In this document: piece by piece, positions 22,571 through 35,670 of the stretch
Layout of the letters: each line of letters starts with the position of its first letter
Position numbering within the stretch: the first letter of the stretch is position 1
NCBI GenBank assembly: GCA_023213315.1
Contig: JAKCPI010001634.1
Span: 1-64,000 of the forward strand
Direction of reading: 5' to 3'
Origin: Euborellia annulipes
Taxonomy: Eukaryota > Arthropoda > Insecta > Dermaptera > Anisolabididae
Length of the DNA stretch: 64,000 nucleotides
Position numbers and translations under genes: made by a program
Notes under the pieces: model-generated
What the model saw: only the letters and a program-made list of their open reading frames with translations
What the model was told of the DNA's origin: nothing
Database searches by the model: none

Positions 22571-23400
22571 TTAGAAAAATCACAATCATGTAAAATATAT
22601 CTATGACTAGTCAAGTCCAGATTGGGGTATATTGAATACTAATTATCTTATTCCTATAGAGCTTTAATTAATTTTAATTTTATTTTTTTAAATTATGCCT
22701 TTATTAAGTTTTAAAGAAGTACGAACAAAAATTAAATTTCCCAAAGAAATTTCGAAATAGACACAAGTGTGTAATATAGCGAAAGTGAATGTTCCATCAA
22801 AAAATTTAATCAGAGTGATTTTAGTGAAGATATAAATCAATATTTGTCCTAATAAATAGAATAAATATATTTTGCTTTCTTTGACGATTTGATAGGGCGA
22901 TCGATGGAATTAACACTCTAGTCCTCCCCCCTCCCCCTCCCTCCCCCTTTCCGGCCACTAATCCGGATATGCAGTGGGACCGATCGGGCCTAGGTCAACA
23001 AGACTATAATTCTAATATCATTTTGTCCCCCACCCCCTCACTCGTCCTATACGTACATCATTCTTCATTTGCAGAAATTGGAATATTAAATTTATGAAAG
23101 TGACACACGTTATTCATTTAGTGAGGGAATATAATTCAAGATTAATCAATTAGGTCAGAAACTCATGAGAATAAAAATGACTTTAAAGGAAATTAATTTT
23201 ATTAGTTTTATTATGATAAATATATAATTCATAATATTCGTTCATCATTCTAAATTTTAATATTGAGAATAATATTTTCCTATAGAATTTTTGAGCACAA
23301 CTCTTTCAACCTTTAAATGCTAAAAGAGACGGAGTCTGAATGCCCAAATGCCAAAAAAGACCTTAAATAAATTAAAAAAAAAAAAAAAAACTCTAGATGC
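22571..23400. other. AT-rich intronic DNA with C-rich tracts
   Basis: CCTCCCCCCTCCCCCTCCCT near 22923 and a CCCCCACCCCC tract near 23030. Nothing coding is recognised. Confidence 0.45.
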
Positions 23401-23404
23401 CTTA

Positions 23405-23535
23405 GTAAAAACACTTTATATGTGTTTTAACAGTCAGTACATATTTTCATACAGCAAGTACTGTATTACAAATACAATATTTGTATTACTTCGGAAGATG
23501 ACTGAGTGTCGAAATAGATATAAAGTGTTTTGGAG
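23405..23535. mobile_element. Small foldback element
   Basis: AAAACACTTTATATGTGT and TATAAAGTGTTTT arms. Core GGAAGATGACTGAGTGTCGA then AATAGATATAAAG. Confidence 0.65.
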
Positions 23536-23539
23536 GAGG

Positions 23540-23665
23540 GGGGCTGGTAAAGGAGAAGACAGACATTACTCACTACAATTGTTGAGATTAAGAAATGCCA
23601 AGCGAGGCGAAAGTGAGGGATCCGCGTGTAGAACATCCTCCAGTAGCCATCGGTATATAATTTAA
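23540..23665 (+). mobile_element. 5S-rRNA-like SINE
   Basis: GAGATTAAGAAATGCCAAGC, GAGGCGAAAGT, then CATCCTCCAGTAGCCATCGG. Joins the 5' motifs seen at 22095 to the 3' motifs seen at 13530 and 43055. Confidence 0.5.
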
Positions 23666-24004
23666 ATAAAATATATAATATATACGGTTATATAGTCCTA
23701 AAAGGCCTGAGGAGGCGAGAGGGGTCACTCAGTAGACTAATATTTATATTTTGAATTTATTGATTGGTTCTAGTCGTCATAAATGTGTTCGTGACGAAGA
23801 CCGATTTTAATTTGTTCCCCAGTCAAGTGCCCGTTATTGGTCAAGAAAATGCAAATTTGTTAGGCTTCTGCCTTCATTAGCTAGCTCAAGAATGGTTAAA
23901 GGGAAGCAGCGTTTAGTAGCAGTGTTTAGGACGTACATGATTGAACTTGCTCTACCGTGCGTAAAGAAGTTTCACTTCTGTGTGTATTAAGTCTTTTGGG
24001 GTTT

Positions 24005-24345
24005 GTATTATTATTATTATGGGAGTTTTTAATTATAGGCCACTTTTTGTATTAATTATTTATTAAAAATATATATAATGTACAACTTTTCGCTTGTTTA
24101 TTCAGCAGTATTTATAATATATATTATATATTGTATAATATAGATAATTATATTTTTTTTTTTTTTTTTTTTTTGGAATGGGTGCATAATATAATGACCA
24201 GTGGTCACATGCAGCCAGGAAGAAAATAAAAACAAAAGGAGAAACATAAAAGGGGAACTCAACTGCGGGAACTGAGAATATGCCTGTTGAGATTAGACTT
24301 GAAAGTCTGAAGATTGTAGTATAATTAAAAACTCCCATAATAATA
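24005..24345. mobile_element. Degenerate inverted-repeat element
   Basis: TATTATGGGAGTTTTTAATT (about 24016) and its inverse AATTAAAAACTCCCATAATA (about 24325). Spacer includes a T22 run. Confidence 0.6.
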
Positions 24346-25455
24346 AGTTTCATTTCAATCACCGTACTATCCATCTACGATAAAAAATTTTTCCATCGAA
24401 ACCCGTCACCAGTAGCAGGGTTTCCCGTTACGAGTCAAATTACGGCACCTTCCGTTGCATGTTATCCGTTCATATGGCGGTTTGGATATTGTAAGGGACA
24501 CATATATGGAGCTGCTTTTGTCTGGGGTGGTCGGAAACGTGCTTACCCAAATATTGATGCTGTCGCGGGTCGAATGGTCGGAGGATGTAGCTATTCATAA
24601 ATAATTTATGTTTAGGCATTCTGCTCTATATACATGATTTTGAATAAAGAAATAAAGGCTTTAATAAAAGAGCTTAAGCAATTATTAAAAAAAAAAAGCT
24701 CATTTCAACTTGAAAATTTTTTCTGAAGAAAATTTTTTTTCTGGTTATAAAATCTTCCATCCATTTTGTTAAATGAATCCGATAGCCATTTATCCCGAAC
24801 GAATTGGACAATCCTATTGTAGAACCGAATAATTATTAATAGTATTTCGAAACCTGACATGCGTCCATCAAGATTTATGATGACCTTTTACACCACTGGC
24901 AGCTGCTGCTTGTTTATGTATACATTTTGCATGTTTAAATCCGATTCGGAGGCTAACTATAATAACGACTATTGATGCCTCATGTCATGGTTTCACATGA
25001 ATGTTGATGTTGTTTATAATAAAAACAAGTTTATGGAATTTTATTAATTATTATAGTAACTTATATTAAAAAAAAAAAAAAAATAGTGAATAAAAAAAAA
25101 TTTTTACGAAAAATAAAAATATTTAAATTAAGAAATATGTTTATTAGTGTGTGTAAATATACCTCCTGAATTTTGTGAGGAGAAAGAAATTTAATAGTTT
25201 AAAGTAATAGTATTTCTAAGAGGGTCGCGGAATTCACCAAATTTTAATAAAATTGTGTGCGATTAGATAAAAAAAAATAGGGGGTAATAAAGTTCAAAAA
25301 AATAATATATTTTGTTAAAATTAAATTATACCCTCATGTAGAGGGAGGGTATAGGGAGGGAGGTACTGTAATGAAATCCCAAATTAAACTTTCTACGCCT
25401 ATCGAATATCAACCCAAGCAAACTATTTGAAACCTGAACGCTTCAGAATTCTGAG
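24346..25455. other. Intronic DNA, one GC-richer patch
   Basis: 24395-24600 is less AT-rich and not obviously repeated here. No frame of note is open and no family is recognised. The rest is AT-rich. Confidence 0.4.
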
Positions 25456-25835
25456 CTTTTCTTAAAATAAATAAAAAAAATTCTGAGAAGAAAATGGTTG
25501 TACAAACTCTGGTTATTAATCCACCCATCCATCACAAAAAAGCCATAAACCTGTCAATTATTTGAAAGCCAATTGACTTTGAAAATTAATTACTTTAATT
25601 TTGATTAATTTCTTAAGAGTTGCGAATTCTTAATTATAAAGAAAATGTTATCTTTAATCAAATTATTTTTTTAAAACTCTTTGAATAATCATAAAAATTA
25701 TTTTCAAAAACTCAATCGATTTTCAAATGATTGACAGGTTTATGGCTGATTAGTGATAGATGAGTGAATTAATAACCAGAGTTTGTACAACCATTTCTTC
25801 TCAGAATTTGATTTTATTTTAAGAAAAGCTCCTAA
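25456..25835. mobile_element. Foldback element, arms about 112 bp
   Basis: 25456-25567 pairs with 25723-25833: GGTTGTACAAACTCTGGTTA / TAACCAGAGTTTGTACAACC. Followed at 25880 by TATTCGAAACGTTGATA. Confidence 0.85.
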
Positions 25836-26083
25836 ATGGTTCGGATCTCATAGATAATTTGCGTCCTTATGACAGGTTGGTATTCGAAACGTTGATACAT
25901 AATCTATAAAATGAGTTCATGTTTATAAATTTATTAAGTACATTAGTTTTTGAAATTTCTTGACATTTTTCGATAGTATTAATGGTACTTGAAAATATGG
26001 ACCTAAGGATTGCAAATAGCGTGGCGAGAATGGGCCTTGATAAATGTTGAAATTTACCCAGACTTAAAAATGTATTTTGCGGG

Positions 26084-26318
26084 CAGAGGCGTCTCGGGGG
26101 AGCATTTGCCTCCCCCCCACGCCCCTCAAAGGGTTCTGATCTTTTTAATTTTTAAATTTTTGATTATTCTAAATAAAATATTTCAAATATCTACGGGTAT
26201 AAAAACTGTAAAAAATTAATTAAATATCTTTTGGTTAAATTTGAGTTACCTATTTTAAGTAAATTTTAAGGAAAAAAAAGTTTGCCTCCCCCAAGAAAAA
26301 TTTGAAATGACGCTACTG
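26084..26318 (+). mobile_element. hAT-like MITE
   Basis: 235 bp, CAGAGGCGTCTCGGGGGAGC to ATGACGCTACTG. Flanks TTTGCGGG / TCTGCAAG match at five of eight, a possibly eroded duplication. A partial copy lies at 41773. Confidence 0.7.
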
Positions 26319-27687
26319 TCTGCAAGACACAATGAATAAAATATTAATTTTTTTTTTTAAGAACTTTTTTTTACTTTTTTACATTACAACTCAACTTTTT
26401 AACTTTGCTTAAATCCCCCTAAACAGACAAAACAAAAGTAAAATTTCTAGTGACAGTGAATTAATTAAGTAATTTATAAAAGTGTTTTGAGAACTGGAGT
26501 AAATTAAAATTTTAGAAACTTTTTAATGTAAATATTTTAAAGAAAGTTTGAATAAATTTTACCTTAAACATGGTGCAACAGTATGTAACAACAATAAACC
26601 ACAAATGAATGAATTTCTGCTTATTGAACGCACATTCAGTCACGTTTGCAAACAAAAATAGGGAATTCCCCGAGAAGTCAAACTTTTGATTATTCGGCGG
26701 GACATTTGAATGTATATTTAAGGGGCTCGGGACAAATTTTTCTTGTCCCGCGCACTGGCATCCCTGCATATTGGATAAAATATAAAACCTTTATTTAATT
26801 TAAACATAATAAAATGTAAATGAATAAACTTTTATTCGCTAGAAAAATAGTAGTAACCTCTTTATAGGCAAATAAACACTAATTTTTGCACTTAAAGATT
26901 TTTATATACTTTTGTTTTAAGTAAAACTAAAGAATTGAGTTGTTTGAAAAGCGTTAACTTTGAAATGTAATTTAAAATTTTTTTTAATTAATTTTTTTTT
27001 TCCCCTTTCAACCTCAATTGAATCCGAAGAGAGTTTGGGAATGTTTGACTTTTTAATAGTGTTAAGACGCACGCAGTAAGTAAAATAAAAGGAAGGAAGG
27101 AAGGCAAAGCGAGGCTGTGAAGGGATTCGCCGCCATTTATTACCCCCCGAGGTGAGGTCAAATTCTGCGCCTGGCAGTCGATTTCTCTCCAACTCGAATC
27201 AATTACTTGAAACCGTTTCGTTTTTTCTCCACCAACACCTTTGCGAGGTATTATTTTCACCGCCCAATTTATACTTTTTTTAACTTTACTATAATTTTGT
27301 TATACTTTAAAAAAAAAAAAAATATGACTAATAAATCAGAGTGTATTAAAAATATTTTAACGCCTTATCAAAAGCTCATTTTCCCTTAGATAGCAACTGG
27401 GCCATGTTCAATAATGTTGTAAACTGGAAATTAATCAAGTTAGATTGGAAGGGTGGGGAGAAAAAAAAAGTGTTCTCGCGGATAACGATCAGTCATCCCT
27501 AACGAGATCCTTGGCTTATTTAAGCGAACGGGGAATCCCTTTAGGGATCCGCCCAGGTGGAAATCGAACTAATTAAGACAGATCGGGAGAGGCGGCAAAG
27601 GGTGGGGGGATATATTTACGCACACCAGGGATGGGCTTATTAGGGTGCACCATCTAGCATGTATGCTCAAATGTATGTGTGTCGCAG
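26319..27687. other. Intronic DNA before exon 4
   Basis: AT-rich to 27090, then two GC-richer, apparently single-copy patches (27095-27260, 27440-27680). Overlapping minus frames there have no protein identity. These could be conserved non-coding elements near exon 4. Confidence 0.45.
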
Positions 27688-27797
27688 GAATGGAACGACT
27701 ACAATCTGCGGTGGAACGAAACGGAATATGCCGGCGTTAAGGACTTACGAATAACACCTAACAAGATTTGGCGACCGGATATACTCATGTACAACAG
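27688..27797 (+). CDS. nAChRalpha6: nAChR alpha6-like subunit, exon 4 (partial gene)
   Basis: A 110-nt exon, phase 0 in and two nucleotides (AG) left over, encoding EWNDYNLRWNETEYAGVKDL and on to PNKIWRPDILMYN. In Cys-loop receptors the Trp of LRWN is the complementary-face loop D tryptophan, and WRPDILMYN is loop A, whose Tyr lines the acetylcholine pocket. NET in WNET is an N-glycosylation sequon. The acceptor is TGTGTCGCAG and the donor AACAG|GTACAT. The split codon AG|T becomes Ser on joining exon 5, giving MYNSADEGF, the usual sequence at this junction. The 110-nt size is the classic one for this exon in nAChR genes. Confidence 0.95.
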
Positions 27798-28199
27798 GTA
27801 CATTCTGCCTTTTTTATAATGCTTAGTATCTTTCAGGGTGACTCGTTGGTGATTGATTCGCCCCTCCCCTGCCTCCTGCTCTCCTTCGAAACATCTTATC
27901 TTGTTTCTTGTTGTTTATTATATTTGTAAATATCTCTGGCTAATGTTTCGAGATTTGGTATTTAGTTAAAGAAGACAATCCACTTAATTCAGATTCAAAA
28001 TGAAAAAAATCATTCAACTTATTGATGGTTACTCCTGGGGAAAGTTCTAAAAGAGAGTATCAGAATTTAATGATTCCCTAAGAATCATTGTTAATAAAAT
28101 AGAACAGCTGTTCTGTTCTGTTCCCCTAAGGGATAGTTATTTAAAGCAGGGATCGGCATTCTTTTTAGAACAGTGGGTTGCTTTCAAAAGGAATACGGT

Positions 28200-28437
28200 G
28201 AATGGGGAAGAGGATGCGGCCAATTAATTGAGCCTCTATTTAATAATTAAGCACTTTATTAGAACGTTTGGTCAGGATCAACCCATCCAACTTCAGACTT
28301 CAAAGAGCATATTCAAATTCTTATACAAAGCTCTTTAAAGGCTGAAAATGGCAGGATTGGTCCCGGCCGAAACGTTCTAATAAAGAGTGCTTAATTATTA
28401 AATAGAGGCTCAATTAATTGGCTGCATCCTCTTCAAC
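28200..28437. mobile_element. Foldback element with GAAACGTT core
   Basis: GAGCCTCTATTTAATAATTA and its inverse. Left TTATTAGAACGTTTGGTCAG, right GGCCGAAACGTTCTAATAAA. Arms about 90 bp, loop about 55 bp. Confidence 0.88.
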
Positions 28438-28439
28438 AT

Positions 28440-31050
28440 ATCAGCTGCAGCCAAGTTCCACTATTCAATTTAAAAGGAATATCTTTAGACAGTTAAAAAA
28501 AGCTAGGAAGTCAGGACCAATTAGCTTAATTCTTGACCAGCCACTTCACTATGGATGAAGATACCGGTCTTTAACGTAATTCGTTATTCACTGGTCGGCA
28601 GCATGAAATATATTGGGCAGCAGATTGCCAAATATGTTAAAGGATAAAATTCATTTTTTTTTTTCTTTTAATTAACTTTTCGCCAAACGCATGTTTGTTA
28701 GCTGAAATTGATAAAGCCACAGGGACCGCATTAAGATATCCGAGATCTTTGTTTGCTATTTCCCGCCGGATGTTTTGAATTTTTGTTTGAGCCTGATTTA
28801 GGGCTGGAAAACAAAATCATAAAAATTAATGCCCCCGGGAGTCTCGGTTCGTAAATTTTAGCCCGGAATCTTGTTTATTCGAGATCAATATGTTTGTTTC
28901 TCTCTTCAAACTCACGGGAATTTTCTTACATTAATATTAATATGAAAAGCCCAGAAAACAAATTTATAATGATTAAACTGTCAAAAGTTGTTTTTAAAGA
29001 AAAAGCGTACAAAGTTCATCAAGAGACAAGATAAGACGTCCAATTTAATCCAAATTCCTCGCCCCAGACTGGTTTTAAAATTATCATGTTTGGAAATATT
29101 GTAGGTATATACGAGTGTATTTTTTTTTTTTTTTAAAGAACTGCTCTTAAATAAAACGCATTCCCTTTCTACCTGTAAAATTCAATTCAATTAACTTTTT
29201 TTTTTGCTGAGCTGGCCTGGAACTCAAGTTCAAGTGTTTGTTCCAAAGGGGATTTTTTTTTAATGTTCCACGCAAGCTCAACAAAAAACAAAAACAATTC
29301 TATTTTAATTTAACTGAAGAGCTGACAAAAGATATTCGGAATTTAATCGAGGCTTGCAATTGCAAATGGAACCAGAAATAAGTTTAAGATTCCATTTTGG
29401 TGTGAATTGATTTGAATTTAATTAAATTGTTATATTGATTGGTGGAATAAGTGAAACAAAATACTTGAAAACTTAGGAGTCAAATTTTTAAAATTCTCCT
29501 GTATCTTTATTGGATTTTGAAAAGAAAAATATAGTATTTATAATTTATTAACTTTTAATTCTGACCCAATTTGTTTGCCCTGAAAATGAACGAAAAAGAA
29601 ACTTGGGTTATAAAATATACTCTGGCTGCCTAGAAGAATTTTGGCCAGCTTACAAAGAACTGCCAACCAACACCGTAGATATTTTTATTTACCAAAGGAA
29701 TTTTTACATTCTGAAGGATTTAGTTGCCCATAGACTGAATATGTAACAGAAATGGTAGATGTAAGAGCTTTTTTATTCATAATTTATAGAGAACTTTGAT
29801 AAATGGGCAAAGCAATTAGGAGAAGAGCTCAGAGTAAAGAAATATGATAGGGTGACCCTCTCCCTCTGCATAGACATTTCAATCTTTTTGATTAAATTAA
29901 ACATTTTGATTTGGCATTAATATTAAATTTGAGAAAATAAATCATTGATAAAGCTATAAATTTGAAGAATGCATTCAACTCCAGCCAATCTAGGAATTAT
30001 TTATAATTCCATTCATCGAGTTAAATTAATTAAAGTAATAAAGTTATAAAATAGATTAAATTAATTAAACTAATTGAGTTATAAAGAAAATTACTTTGTA
30101 ATAATATGTTAGGGGATTTTGATTAATTTGGAAATGTATATATTATGCTGGAATTGAAATTTAATTTAGCTTCCAGAGAGGGTAGATACCCCAATTGCCT
30201 GGCTAAAGTGTTACTCTTATCAATTTATAATTCTTCTCTTTTAGAGCTAAAACTTTTGGAGTGCTTATCATTAATGACCACAGAATGAATAGTTAAAATG
30301 TAATATTTGACTCAAATAAATTAACTTAGTTAAATTGAAATAATGATACTTGTGATAAATTAACGAGAAGAGTAAATTTAATATTTATTTATTTATTATA
30401 AGAATATTTCTTTTATAAGTAATTGTATATGTAGATTAATTTGGGTTATTTTAGCTCGGTAATACTAATAATAATTATGTCTGGGAAATGAAGTACTTTT
30501 TCCAAATAGAAATGATTAGCCTGTCGGATCATTATAGAATATGATAGATTAATTAATTTGAAATGATATTTGGGGTTATAGGGCATATAATCAAATTCAG
30601 CTAAACTGACATAATAATTGTTTTAATAATATGAGTATGAATTCCGAGTAAGAGTTCAATTGATTAAAAGTTTGTTTTTTTTTAATCAATTAATATCGAT
30701 ATTAATAATTAAATTTAGGATGAAAGAAAATTAGAGAGAAAATCAAGTTCTAAAAAAGATTTTTGTCGTCTAGGGATTTTACAAAAAAAAAAAAAATTAA
30801 AAAGATGTGTTATAGAGATTTTTGTATTAATTAAAAGATTTACTGCCAATAAGAGTTAGAGGCAGAAGGACCGTCGAGAAGGCGGACCGCGCCTCTTTAA
30901 TATAAATACGATTTAATATTTAAAATTGTCGCTTATATACGTAGTTAGTCTCTTATATAAGAGTTTGGGATTTATCTTTCTCAGCAAATAAAAATTATAA
31001 TTAATTTATTTTCTGCAAATTTTAATAAAAAACATTTGATTTTTGTTGAA
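28440..31050. other. AT-rich intronic DNA, no feature seen
   Basis: About 2.6 kb without a recognised repeat boundary or coding signal; T-runs near 29120 and 29250, one A-run at 30782. Confidence 0.5.
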
Positions 31051-31059
31051 TATTATAAA

Positions 31060-31335
31060 CAGGGGCGTGCGTATATAGAAATTTTTTTCGGGGGGGGGGG
31101 GGGAGCCTGAAATCAAAAATTTTTCTGCGGAAAAATTTTTTTTAAAGAAACTAAACTAAAACTCTTCCGCCTTGTGAAAAATTTTGTTTTTGCTGAACTT
31201 AAGTTTTCCGGCCTGCGGAAGATATTTTTTCCCGTTTAAATCATTTTACCTTTTTTTATAGACACATATATCCCTATATATGTATATGCATTTTAAAAAT
31301 TTCGGGGGGCCCTCGCCCCCTTAAATACGCCCCTG
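31060..31335 (+). mobile_element. hAT-like MITE with perfect 8-bp duplication
   Basis: 276 bp from CAGGGGCGTGCGTATA to TAAATACGCCCCTG, flanked by ATTATAAA at 31052-31059 and 31336-31343. G14 tract near the left end. Too short for a transposase. Confidence 0.93.
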
Positions 31336-33070
31336 ATTATAAATATATTTTATTTAAGAAAGGATGTGGCTTACTAAGTTTCAAATATTAAGATAGGTAT
31401 ACTCGGGTAAGCTACTGTTGGCAATGAGAAAAATAACTTTTTAGAGTATTTTTTGTATTTAATTTAATAGCACTTTTTCATCAGCGGCTCACTTTAATGC
31501 CACATTCAAGTTTTAATTTGGGAGCGAAACGTTGGATTGGCAGGTCTTTGCATAACAAGAGGTTTCACAAGCAATAAGGTGTCATTGACGTTTAAACTCT
31601 GAAATTATAACTAAATATTAATAGTAAAATTTGAAAATTTTCTACAAAAATTTGAAGTCAAAACACGCAAGAGATTTATACAAACTAAAAAAAGTTATTT
31701 TTCTCTAAAAGAAATCAAACATTTTTTACAACCAACAGACAGAATTATAGTAATGAACTTAATTTGAGGACCTAAGGGGGGACGGAAAGGGGACCTAAGG
31801 AGGTGAAGCCCGCCAATGAATGAAAGGCAAAAAAAAAAAGAATCGCTTAAAAAGTATAACGAATTTTAATTTATTTCTGGTTTCCATAAGTCTCAATTAA
31901 AAAAAAAAAAAAAATCATTCAGAAAATGCTCTATGATTTTTTTCAAATTTATAGCATGGCAAAATCATCGACTGTAAGCTCTTCTATACTAAACTCTCTG
32001 ACAATTTAAAACGCATGATTTCTATAAGATGTTTGCAGATGCTCTTGTATCTGCTTTTAAACAAACACAAAACTTATTTTAAACATTAGCAAAAGTGTTT
32101 GGCCGAACATCGTCAACCCTAAAGTGGCAAAACAACAACGGTAATAATCAAGCCCCTCTCTTTATAATAGCTCTTAACTACTCTCAATCTATCTCTCTAT
32201 CACTTTCTTATCTAATTTGTTTTCTCTCCCTTTGATTTTCATTTTAGTATAGAATTCTCACTTCTCTTTCTTTCTCTCTTCTCTCTCTCTATCTCTCTCT
32301 AACTATTTCATCTGTAAATCTCTCAGAATTCATCGGACTCTCCATTTTGTTTTATTCTCACAAATGTATATAAATAGAACCAATCAGCATGATTGAAATT
32401 CACAGTATTTTTCAATTTTTTTTCTCTTATTGAAATTACAAATTAATTGAGAAAATTTATTAAATAGAATTAGAATTGATTCTAAACTTTCTTTATAATA
32501 AATTTTTTGCATGAACAAAAATTTTATAATAAAAAAAAAAATCTTGATAAATCACAAGATCTTTATTTTCAAATGTTTTTTATCCATATGCAAATTCATT
32601 TTTTTAATTAATTATTTGTGCATGTTATTTATTGTGTGGTAAAAGTAATCATTATAATCATTATTTGTTTTTGATTAACAGCTCTCTCATTATATTTCTC
32701 TTTTCTCTCTCTATCTCTCTCTCTCTCTTTTCTCACATCTCACATGTTTTTTTGTTTTTTTTTTTATTACAATACAAGAGAATATTTTCAATCAGATCTG
32801 CCCTAATAAAATAGTTGTATGCTAACTGGTGGAAGTACAACCAACAGTTAACCGTTGTTGTGGGCCACATCTCGAAGCCGGAGTCTGTCGGTACAGAGGA
32901 ACTGAACAAAAAAAAATCTCCACTCTCTCTGGCGAGATAAATATTAACAGCTCCAAAATTTTTTGTTTTTGTGTCCGGAAAATAAATTTGTTCCCCTTCA
33001 GGAGAGTATATCTAAATTTTACTGTTGACTTCAATTTAAACAAAAATTTTTTGGTGACGTCTGATATAAT
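31336..33070. other. Intronic DNA with CT-rich stretches
   Basis: A single foldback core (GGAGCGAAACGTTGGATTGG) near 31520 without a full partner arm. CT-rich microsatellites at 32180-32330 and 32700-32740. 32829-33043 is open on both strands without family identity. Confidence 0.45.
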
Positions 33071-33074
33071 TTAG

Positions 33075-33595
33075 GAAGTATTTAGAGGTTCAGCGTCGAT
33101 AAATAAAACAAGTTTTAATTTTTGAGGCGATCCATTTCGCTTTTATTTAAGCATCTTACATCAAGATAAAAACATAAAAATGGGTCGTTTTGATAACTTA
33201 CCTACTCCAACATTAAAATAGCCTCCCTATGGGAGAAATACTGGTGTTTGTCCTTCAGCATTAAAACAGCTGAAGGACAAACACCAGTATTTCTAAATTA
33301 GTATTAGATTAAATAAATTAGAATTAGAAGTATTAGAAATACTGGTGTTTGTCCTTCAGCATTAAAACAGCTGAAGGACAAACACCAGTATTTCTCCCAT
33401 AGGGAGGCTATTTTAATGTTGGGGTAGGTAAGTTATCAAAACGACCTATTAGAAGGAGAATAACTATGTAACAAATCTATAAATTCTATTTTTTGTTTTT
33501 CATCTTTATCTATTTCCAATAAGATGCTTAAATAAAAGCGAAATCGATCGACTCAAAAATTAAAACTTGTTTTAGCTGAACCTCTAACTACTTCT
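33075..33595. mobile_element. Foldback with duplicated inner hairpin
   Basis: Outer arms pair AGGTTCAGC...AAACAAGTTTTAATTTTT with its inverse near 33555-33590. Each arm holds a complete 26-bp-stem hairpin (33234-33294 and 33335-33395). Stem begins AGAAATACTGGTGTTTGTCC. Both hairpin loops read ATTAAAACA in the same orientation. Confidence 0.9.
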
Positions 33596-34479
33596 TAAAC
33601 AAAAATTTTAGTTTGATTTAAGAAGTGGTTCCCATTTATATACTATAAAAGCTTGAGATCTATTATTTTTTAAATAAATATAAAAAATTATTTAAAATAA
33701 TAAAAAGAAATGAAAAATTTACTACTGATTTAATCTCAAGAATCATGTGTTTCATTTCTCATATTAATAATTCATCAAGAGTTTTTATTAGTCTTTAAAA
33801 AAATATTTTAGTAAAAGTTGATTCTGATAAAATTATTTGAGCCCAAGTCCAGAAAATGGCAGATTCTCTTTTCTTTTTTTTTTTCAAAAAATAAAAGAGA
33901 TCTATCTTTAATGAACAAAATTTTTAAATGGAGCAGATGTCTATTCAGCCAGAGTTTTCCCCTCTTTTTTAAATAAATTATTCTCTCGTTTAGTCCTCTG
34001 ATCCGGCGGACTGTGAAATGTCCCTGACAAAATCTGACAAAAGCACCGGAGAAAGAGAAAAAATCAAACGAATTGGCCAAGGCACGATTTAAAAAAAAAA
34101 AACATCAATAAAAAACAACTCGATCAAATCTAAATAATTATCAAGCTTAAATAGAGAAATAAATAACCAAAAAAAAAAAACCAAAAATAAAATAGATTTT
34201 CTTTTGAAATCCATTAAACTCCGAAAACTAAATGTGATTAAATCTGGATTCGACAACATTACTGTTCCTGTTCCTTGTTCCAATCCTATTTTTTGGGGGT
34301 TTCGAAGTGCCACCAAATGCAGAGCTTTAAAACAATTTATTTTTCTTATATAAAATCCCTGAATGGATGTTAAATAATTTTTTCTTCTTTAGTGTGACTT
34401 TAAATAATTTCTCTTTGTGGAAACAAAATTTAAATTGATAAAATAAAATGGTTGAAGAAGACCAAAAATTATATACTAT

Positions 34480-34850
34480 AACTAATGTTTTATTTCTTGG
34501 ACAAAAGGTGACAGGTGGTATATACTTCAGTATCATTATTAAAAACAAATAATTTTCAATAATATGTTTTATTTTGTCTTTCACAGTTTCGGCCACCAAG
34601 AGACCCATCATCAGAATTGAAAAGGATGTTGTAATTCAGCCCCAAGACATAATCATTCTTAGTTAAAAATTTTGTCAACTATGATCATGTCTTGGGGCTG
34701 AATTACAACATCCTTTTCAATTCTGATGATGGGTCTTTTGGTGGCCGAAACTGTGAAAGACAAAATAAAACATATTATTGAAAATTATTTGTTTTTAATA
34801 ATTATACTGAAGTACATACCACCTGTCACCTTTTGTCCAAGAAAGTTTCT
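34480..34850. mobile_element. Foldback element, arms about 163 bp
   Basis: 34493-34655 pairs with 34681-34843 around a 25-bp loop: TTGGGGCTGAATTACAACAT and inverse. Core GATGATGGGTCTTTTGGTGG then CCGAAACTGTGAAAGACAAAA and TAAAACATATTATTG. Confidence 0.92.
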
Positions 34851-35480
34851 TTATATAGACTAATCGAAAATTTAAATTATTAATAAAAATGTTGAAAGGT
34901 TGTTTTGAAATATGACTAATTCATTAAAACTCAAATTATAAGGCCTTTGTAATCCAATATTTTTTTTTTTTTCAATTGGCTGAACTAAACATTAATAAAA
35001 GGGTGGACATATTTCCTCTGACCCCTAACAAAATGGAATAATGCGATTAGGAGAGTAAACGCATTTTAGGTATTATTTCAATTAAATTTAATTTATTTAT
35101 TGATGAAGAAGAATCGGGGCCAAATAAATTTCTATTTTTTAAATCGCGATATTTTTTAAACAATGCATTTTAGATAAAGAAGTTTCAAATAAAAATTGTT
35201 TCATATCAAGAGGGAAAACAAACTACGATATTTTGACCTGGAACAAACTTTCAAAGTTCATTTGTTTTTTAATGGAAACGTTTATTTTTTCAATAAACGA
35301 GGCACTGAATCAATTAGCCACCTTATGGATTAATATTAGTTGTTTTTTTTTTTTTTTATAAATATTAGGGAAAGATTATAGAGATTTAGAAGAAATAAGA
35401 ACCGGTTGATTCATGAATAGTAAACAAAAAAGTAACAGGGGTGGATTAAAATATTGTAGATTAAAATGTGGCTTCAGGTC
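34851..35480. other. AT-rich intronic DNA, no feature seen
   Basis: T-runs near 34960 and 35343. No coding or repeat signal. Confidence 0.5.
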
Positions 35481-35489
35481 TAATTAACT

Positions 35490-35670
35490 AGCTATTGCTC
35501 GGATGAGCAAGTTGACTTTGACTTTCGAGTCTTTTCAGTTCTAGTTAGGCTAATCATATGATTAGAGCCCAGATCGTAGTTGACTAGCTAACACTACAGT
35601 ACGAAAATTAAACACTCAGTTTGGTATAAGGATTAATCCTTAGTTGAAATTAGCAACACAAGCCTGTTTT
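35490..35670 (+). repeat. Dispersed repeat R180, copy 2
   Basis: Uninterrupted relative of the repeat at 22320: TTTCGAGTCTTTTCAGTTCT, AATCATATGATTAGAG, GTTGACTAGCTAAC, TTGAAATTAGCAACACAA. Serves as the empty-site comparison for the 68-bp insert at 22421. Confidence 0.7.

Larger units (their letters stand above)
1444..27687 (+). other. 26.2-kb intron between exon 3b and exon 4
   Basis: Starts GTAAGT and ends GTGTCGCAG. It is filled with foldback elements, MITEs and SINEs listed separately, with AT-rich single-copy-looking DNA between them. Two short open segments that might be exons (5547-5667 minus, 12720-13038 plus) lie in it. Confidence 0.8.

Noticed and set aside
26917..27260. Two overlapping minus frames of about 90 codons before exon 4
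   Set aside because: They conflict with each other, lack splice support and match nothing recognisable; the GC-richer patch is noted as intronic.
33234..33395. CRISPR-like repeats
   Set aside because: The four copies are nested inverted repeats without spacer regularity, in a spliced eukaryotic gene.
34327..34611. 94-codon minus frame over the foldback at 34480
   Set aside because: It is formed by the left arm and adjacent AT-rich DNA; no domain and the arm explains it.
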